Shown in pieces: positions 60,736 through 64,000 of a stretch of 64,000 nucleotides of DNA; the stretch's first letter is position 1; each line of letters starts with the position of its first letter. The stretch is from Pararhizobium sp. (GTDB lineage: Bacteria > Pseudomonadota > Alphaproteobacteria > Rhizobiales > Rhizobiaceae). The position numbers were made by a program, and so were the translations under genes. Where the stretch lies: NCBI GenBank assembly GCA_017794825.1, contig CP051237.1, positions 5,443,342-5,507,341 of the forward strand. The letters run 5' to 3'. The notes below the pieces were generated by a model. The model did not search any database. It was given only the letters and a program-made list of their open reading frames with translations, and had not been told where the DNA came from.

Positions 60736-61164
60736 TTAACCGCGAGGCCAGAGAATCATTTGGGTGCAACGGAATTTTGCTGTGACTTTTTCGCTTTTTC
60801 TTGAGACTACTTCTGCATCCCAAACCTGAGTCATCCTACCCTTGTGCACTGGCGTCGCGACGCAGTCGACAACGCCTTCAAGCGCTGTGCCAAGGAAATT
60901 GGTGGATAGATCTATCGTCGTGAAACCAACCGCACCATCCGGCAGCGACGCAACAGTGCCATAGCCGCAACATGTATCCGCCAAGGTAACAACGGAGCCT
61001 GCGTGCAGAAAGCCATTCCATGCCAGCAGATGCTTGTGGACGGTAAAATGCGCCTCGACGCGCTCTGGCGTAACCATGACAAATCTGAAACCAAGATGAC
61101 CCGGCAAGTAATCCGAGCCACGCGCATTCCATTCTTCGATCGTTTCCGGAATCGAGACATTCAT
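60736..61164 (-). CDS. PaaI-like hotdog thioesterase
   Basis: A 142-residue single hotdog-fold acyl-CoA thioesterase of the PaaI group: LPGHLGFRFVMVTPERVEAHF, the helix WNGFLHAGSVVTLADTCCGYG and the strand FTTIDLSTNFLG. The active-site Asp is expected in ADT at that helix. It lies 33 nt after the MttB-like gene, on the same strand, so the two are likely one transcript. Substrate is unknown. Confidence 0.85.
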   Translation of the reverse strand: MNVSIPETIEEWNARGSDYLPGHLGFRFVMVTPERVEAHFTVHKHLLAWNGFLHAGSVVTLADTCCGYGTVASLPDGAVGFTTIDLSTNFLGTALEGVVDCVATPVHKGRMTQVWDAEVVSRKSEKVTAKFRCTQMILWPRG

Positions 61165-61197
61165 CGGCTTGTCTTATCTCCTCCTGCAACCGGAAAC

Positions 61198-62760
61198 TCA
61201 GAAGTCCGTCGGGACGCCGCCCTCAGCCTTCCTACGCTCGACAAAATCTCGCAATTCAGACGCAATGGCCGGATCGATATCCGGTTGCTGATACTCGGCC
61301 AAACGCTCTTTCCAGATACGGTTCGCTTTCTGCATCGCGGTCGGCTCACCTGCCTGAAACCAGGACTCGTAGTTTCGCCAGTCGCTGAGGATCGGCGAAT
61401 AGAAGGCGTCTTGATATCGTGACTGGGTGTGTGGGCTGCCAAAGAAATGGCCGCCCGGCCCGACTTCGGCAATCGCCTCCAGTCCAAGTTCCTCTTCCGA
61501 GAAGTCCATCGGTTTGAGAAATTCGGCGACCATCTGCAGAAGATCGATATCGAGAATGGTTTTCTCGAATGAACAGCACAGTCCGCCTTCCAGCCAGCCT
61601 GCCGCATGTTTGATAAAATGGCCGCCGCCATTGATGGCGCCCCAGAGAGAGAATACGGACTCATAGGCTGCCTGAGCGTCTACCGTATTGGCGGCGCAAA
61701 CATTCGATGTACGGTACGGAATTCCGTAGCGCCGTGCGAGTTGACCGCCCAGATGTTGCGCTTTCATGTATTCCGGCGTGCCGAACGCGGGCGAACCCGA
61801 TTTCATGTCGACGTTGGATGTAAAGCCGCCATACATCGCCGGGGCTCCAGGGTTTACCATCTGGCTGAAAGCGAGCGCGGCCAAGGCCTCCGCATTCTGC
61901 AAAACCAGCGCTCCGGGTATCGTCACCGGAGCCATGGCGCCGGAAAGAGTAAATGGTGTGATAACGACCGGCTGCCCCATTCCTGACATGTCAATAATGC
62001 CTTGCATCATAGGAATATCGAGTTGGAGCGGTGAATTCGTATTGATGATCGTGTAGACAGAGGGTTCCCGACGAAGGGTGTCGATGCTGACTCCGCGTGC
62101 GATGCGGGTCATTTCGATAGCGTCCATGACCCTTTCATGGCCAAGAGAGTAGATGCAAAATGTCTTGTCCGTCAGCGTAATCAAGTCGGAGACACATTCG
62201 AGGTGCCGCACGGAGGCGTGTATGTCGATCGGCTCTACCGGATAACCACCCACGGTGTGCAATATCGAATGCATCTGCGCCAACCGCAGAAAATTCCGGA
62301 AGTCGTCCTGATTGCCGCTCCTGCGGCCATGGTCGAGATCGGAGCAGTTTGGCGCGCTCGCCATCATGGCGAAGATTAACTTGTCGCCGCCGACATGGAG
62401 ATTGTGTTCGGGATTACGGGCATGCAACGTAAACTGCGATGGAATTGTCTGGAGCGACTGCATGACAAGGTCCGGATCCAACCGGACACGCATTTTGCCC
62501 GGAACCACTTCCGCGCCTGCTTTTTTCATGATTTCGCGTGCGCCATCATGCAAAACGCGAATTCCGGTTTCACAAAGCACCCGGAGCGAAGCATTGTGAA
62601 TTTTTTCGACTTCTTCTTCCGGCGCCAAATTGACTGGATTAAACGCGCGTATAGGTTGCTGAAACGGCTTTTGCACATTCCCGCCGGTGGAGCGCTTCCT
62701 GTCTCTGCCGCCTCTACGTCGGCCCGATGAGGGCCCTTCTGGAATGATGATGTCGTTCAT
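61198..62760 (-). CDS. MttB-superfamily (trimethylamine methyltransferase-like) protein, non-pyrrolysine
   Basis: A 520-residue TIM-barrel protein of the MttB superfamily: FTLHARNPEHNLHVGG, MSGMGQPVVITPFTLSGAMAP, MVNPGAPAMYGG and the glycine-rich FSLWGAINGGGHFIKHAAGWL. The frame is uninterrupted, so it has no pyrrolysine codon. Characterised non-pyrrolysine members demethylate glycine betaine or other quaternary amines onto a corrinoid protein, but no corrinoid protein or activase gene is next to it. The ATG at 62760 is preferred to a TTG at 62775. A basic, glycine-rich tail-like N-terminus (RRGGRDRKRS) precedes the barrel. Confidence 0.85.
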   Translation of the reverse strand: MNDIIIPEGPSSGRRRGGRDRKRSTGGNVQKPFQQPIRAFNPVNLAPEEEVEKIHNASLRVLCETGIRVLHDGAREIMKKAGAEVVPGKMRVRLDPDLVMQSLQTIPSQFTLHARNPEHNLHVGGDKLIFAMMASAPNCSDLDHGRRSGNQDDFRNFLRLAQMHSILHTVGGYPVEPIDIHASVRHLECVSDLITLTDKTFCIYSLGHERVMDAIEMTRIARGVSIDTLRREPSVYTIINTNSPLQLDIPMMQGIIDMSGMGQPVVITPFTLSGAMAPVTIPGALVLQNAEALAALAFSQMVNPGAPAMYGGFTSNVDMKSGSPAFGTPEYMKAQHLGGQLARRYGIPYRTSNVCAANTVDAQAAYESVFSLWGAINGGGHFIKHAAGWLEGGLCCSFEKTILDIDLLQMVAEFLKPMDFSEEELGLEAIAEVGPGGHFFGSPHTQSRYQDAFYSPILSDWRNYESWFQAGEPTAMQKANRIWKERLAEYQQPDIDPAIASELRDFVERRKAEGGVPTDF

Positions 62761-63145
62761 ACTCTGTCTCGCCAATGCCGAAATCTTAAAGTCTGCCGCA
62801 AGACCCGCAATGTCTTGGGAAAATATCCTGAACCTGAAATAAGCGTCGACCTTGTTTTAAATGGCTTCCACTGTCCAGCGCTTTTTGTGGCAAGACGTAC
62901 GTCGCCAGTCATCATATTCGTTGCTATCTGGCAACAATTCGAAGTTTTTTGATCTGAAGGTCAAAAAAATCTGGAGAAAAGACCAGATCGGGATTTTGAA
63001 GATTTGGACAGAGCGTTAGTCTAGCGACTCATCAGATGCATGCTGCGCAAATTGTGCGCGGCGCCTGATTTTGAAGTTTATCGTTTTGTACCGCGTTTTT
63101 CAGGACGCATTTGACACTCTACAGCATTGCCGGGGGGCATGCCTC
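62761..63145. other. upstream region of the MttB-like gene (385 nt)
   Basis: No gene. It is AT-rich in the middle. It holds two short inverted repeats: TTTTTTGA/TCAAAAAA (62945-62952 with 62961-62968) and ATCTGG/CCAGAT (62969-62974 with 62983-62988). Both could be operators for an unseen regulator. Confidence 0.4.
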
Positions 63146-63182
63146 GACCCGGAACCTTCTTCTCGTAATAAGGTTCCGGGTC
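63146..63182. terminator. strong hairpin downstream of the TRAP gene
   Basis: A perfect 13-bp stem (GACCCGGAACCTT, 11-nt loop, AAGGTTCCGGGTC) begins 13 nt after the TRAP permease stop codon on the minus strand. It is not followed by a T-run, so it is probably a structural terminator or processing signal. Confidence 0.65.
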
Positions 63183-63194
63183 GTTCAGATCAAT

Positions 63195-64000
63195 TCAGCC
63201 AGTGTCTTTAAAAAGGACTGGAGTGAACACGATCGCAGCGCCGACTATGGCCAGAAGAACTCTAATCCAAAATGACCTGCGTACGATGATCGCCCAGGAA
63301 ATCAATCCGAGTCCGATCGCGAGTTGCAGGAATGCCAGAAGTGCAGAGAGTGGTCGATCGACGGGATCCAGAATGTTGCTGTCGGCGATCATGCCGAGCG
63401 GGATGATATAAAGGCCTACACCCAGCGACATCGCAGTCACTGCGACTTTTAGCCAGTTCTCGCCAATCATTCCTGCGGCGATGAATACCGGTCCGCATAC
63501 TGGCGGCGTGATTGTTGACAGGAGTGCGAACCAAAAGACGAAGAGGTGAGCCTGAAGCGGTTCCAGGCCGAGTTCAATCAATGCAGGCCCTGCGATCGAT
63601 ACGCAAATCACATACGCGGCTGTCGTTGGAACTTCCATCCCAAGGATAAGACAGGCGATAGCCGTCAGAAGGAGTGATGGCCACAGCATGCCTCCGGAGC
63701 CTGAAAGAATGAGCGACGTCACCTTTACCCCAAGCCCGGTAATCGAAAGGACGCCGATTACGATCGAGGCGCAGAGAATTATCGCTGCAATCATCGAAAC
63801 CTGTTTGGCAGAGATAATAAGTGCGTTTTCCATGCGCTGCAGTGTGCGGCTCAAGTTCCATTTGAAGTCTGATCCGGCAAAAAGCAGAAAAAATGAAGCG
63901 ACGATCGCCATGCAGGCTGAAAATTGTGGTGTGTAGCCCGCGCCAAACATTCCCCACATGAGGATGGCGAAGGGGACGAGGAAAAATCCCGCCGTCACAG
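63195..64000 (-). CDS. TRAP transporter fused permease (C-terminal part)
   Basis: Only the last ~267 codons are present; the gene continues beyond the right edge, so the start is not seen. Many hydrophobic helices are visible, and the DctM-type motif LLLTAIACLILGMEVPTTAA, followed by HLFVFWFALLSTITPPV, is typical of fused TAXI-type TRAP permeases, which import carboxylates or related compounds with a periplasmic binding protein. The C-terminus adds two further hydrophobic helices. Confidence 0.85.
   Translation of the reverse strand, partial: VTAGFFLVPFAILMWGMFGAGYTPQFSACMAIVASFFLLFAGSDFKWNLSRTLQRMENALIISAKQVSMIAAIILCASIVIGVLSITGLGVKVTSLILSGSGGMLWPSLLLTAIACLILGMEVPTTAAYVICVSIAGPALIELGLEPLQAHLFVFWFALLSTITPPVCGPVFIAAGMIGENWLKVAVTAMSLGVGLYIIPLGMIADSNILDPVDRPLSALLAFLQLAIGLGLISWAIIVRRSFWIRVLLAIVGAAIVFTPVLFKDTG

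Noticed and set aside
60455..60739. 94-codon plus-strand frame between the S24 repressor and the thioesterase
   Set aside because: No recognisable features or ribosome-binding site; overlapping open frames exist on both strands.

Overview
The window looks like a chromosomal segment of an alphaproteobacterium, most likely Hyphomicrobiales (Rhizobiales). The evidence is the gene order mfd-sdhE-recG ... DUF502-glmS-glmU, the pair gltX-gltA, and single-copy IalB, SdhE and HspQ proteins of the alphaproteobacterial type. Base composition is moderately GC-rich. There are many GTG and TTG starts with good Shine-Dalgarno sequences. There is no ribosomal RNA, and I see one tRNA (Lys, UUU) and no CRISPR array. 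A marine or chemically complex habitat is possible given the halogenation-type genes, but that is inference.

Layout. 0-6.6 kb: gltX (with a structured leader), gltA, parE, then a DUF1428 protein and a TetR regulator with its palindromic operator. 6.6-12.2 kb: a tightly overlapping catabolic operon (NicX-type 2,5-dihydroxypyridine dioxygenase, alpha/beta hydrolase, acyl-CoA-dehydrogenase-like flavoprotein, CoA ligase), divergent from a flavin reductase and a MarR regulator. This resembles a ring-cleavage module for a pyridine compound. 12.5-22.6 kb: the most unusual stretch. It holds a vanadium-haloperoxidase-fold protein with an altered vanadate pocket, a small membrane protein, two paralogous stand-alone carrier-protein/thioesterase didomains with a cysteine nucleophile, a class I adenylate-forming ligase, a 101-nt-period DNA repeat array, an exported FG-GAP-like protein and a flavin-dependent halogenase with intact catalytic residues. 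Together these suggest a small carrier-protein-based route in which an acyl or aminoacyl substrate is activated, tethered, halogenated and released, comparable in logic to the Bmp1/Bmp2/Bmp4 bromopyrrole steps of marine bacteria. The actual product is unknown.

22.7-31.5 kb: universal stress protein, a BMP-type (nucleoside-like) ABC importer of four genes, a UbiH-like hydroxylase, an AEC permease, HspQ and IalB. 31.8-46 kb: a YejA-like binding protein, a FrnE-like DsbA protein, then the housekeeping block mfd, sdhE, recG, DUF1801, DUF502, glmS, glmU, ccdA and tRNA-Lys. 46.3-58.3 kb: a doubly anchored lipoprotein, a methyltransferase, an LprI-MliC-like lysozyme inhibitor fusion, DenD, a P-loop kinase, a binding protein translationally coupled to a membrane class III nucleotide cyclase (a likely ligand-sensing pair), a histidine phosphatase, an HxlR regulator, an isochorismatase-family hydrolase, a DMT exporter and a Coa1-like protein.

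58.3-60.4 kb: a small phage-immunity-like module, with an S24/XRE repressor divergent from three small genes and a 17-nt palindromic operator between them. 60.7-64 kb: a PaaI-type thioesterase, a non-pyrrolysine MttB-superfamily protein and the C-terminal end of a TRAP fused permease that runs off the right edge.
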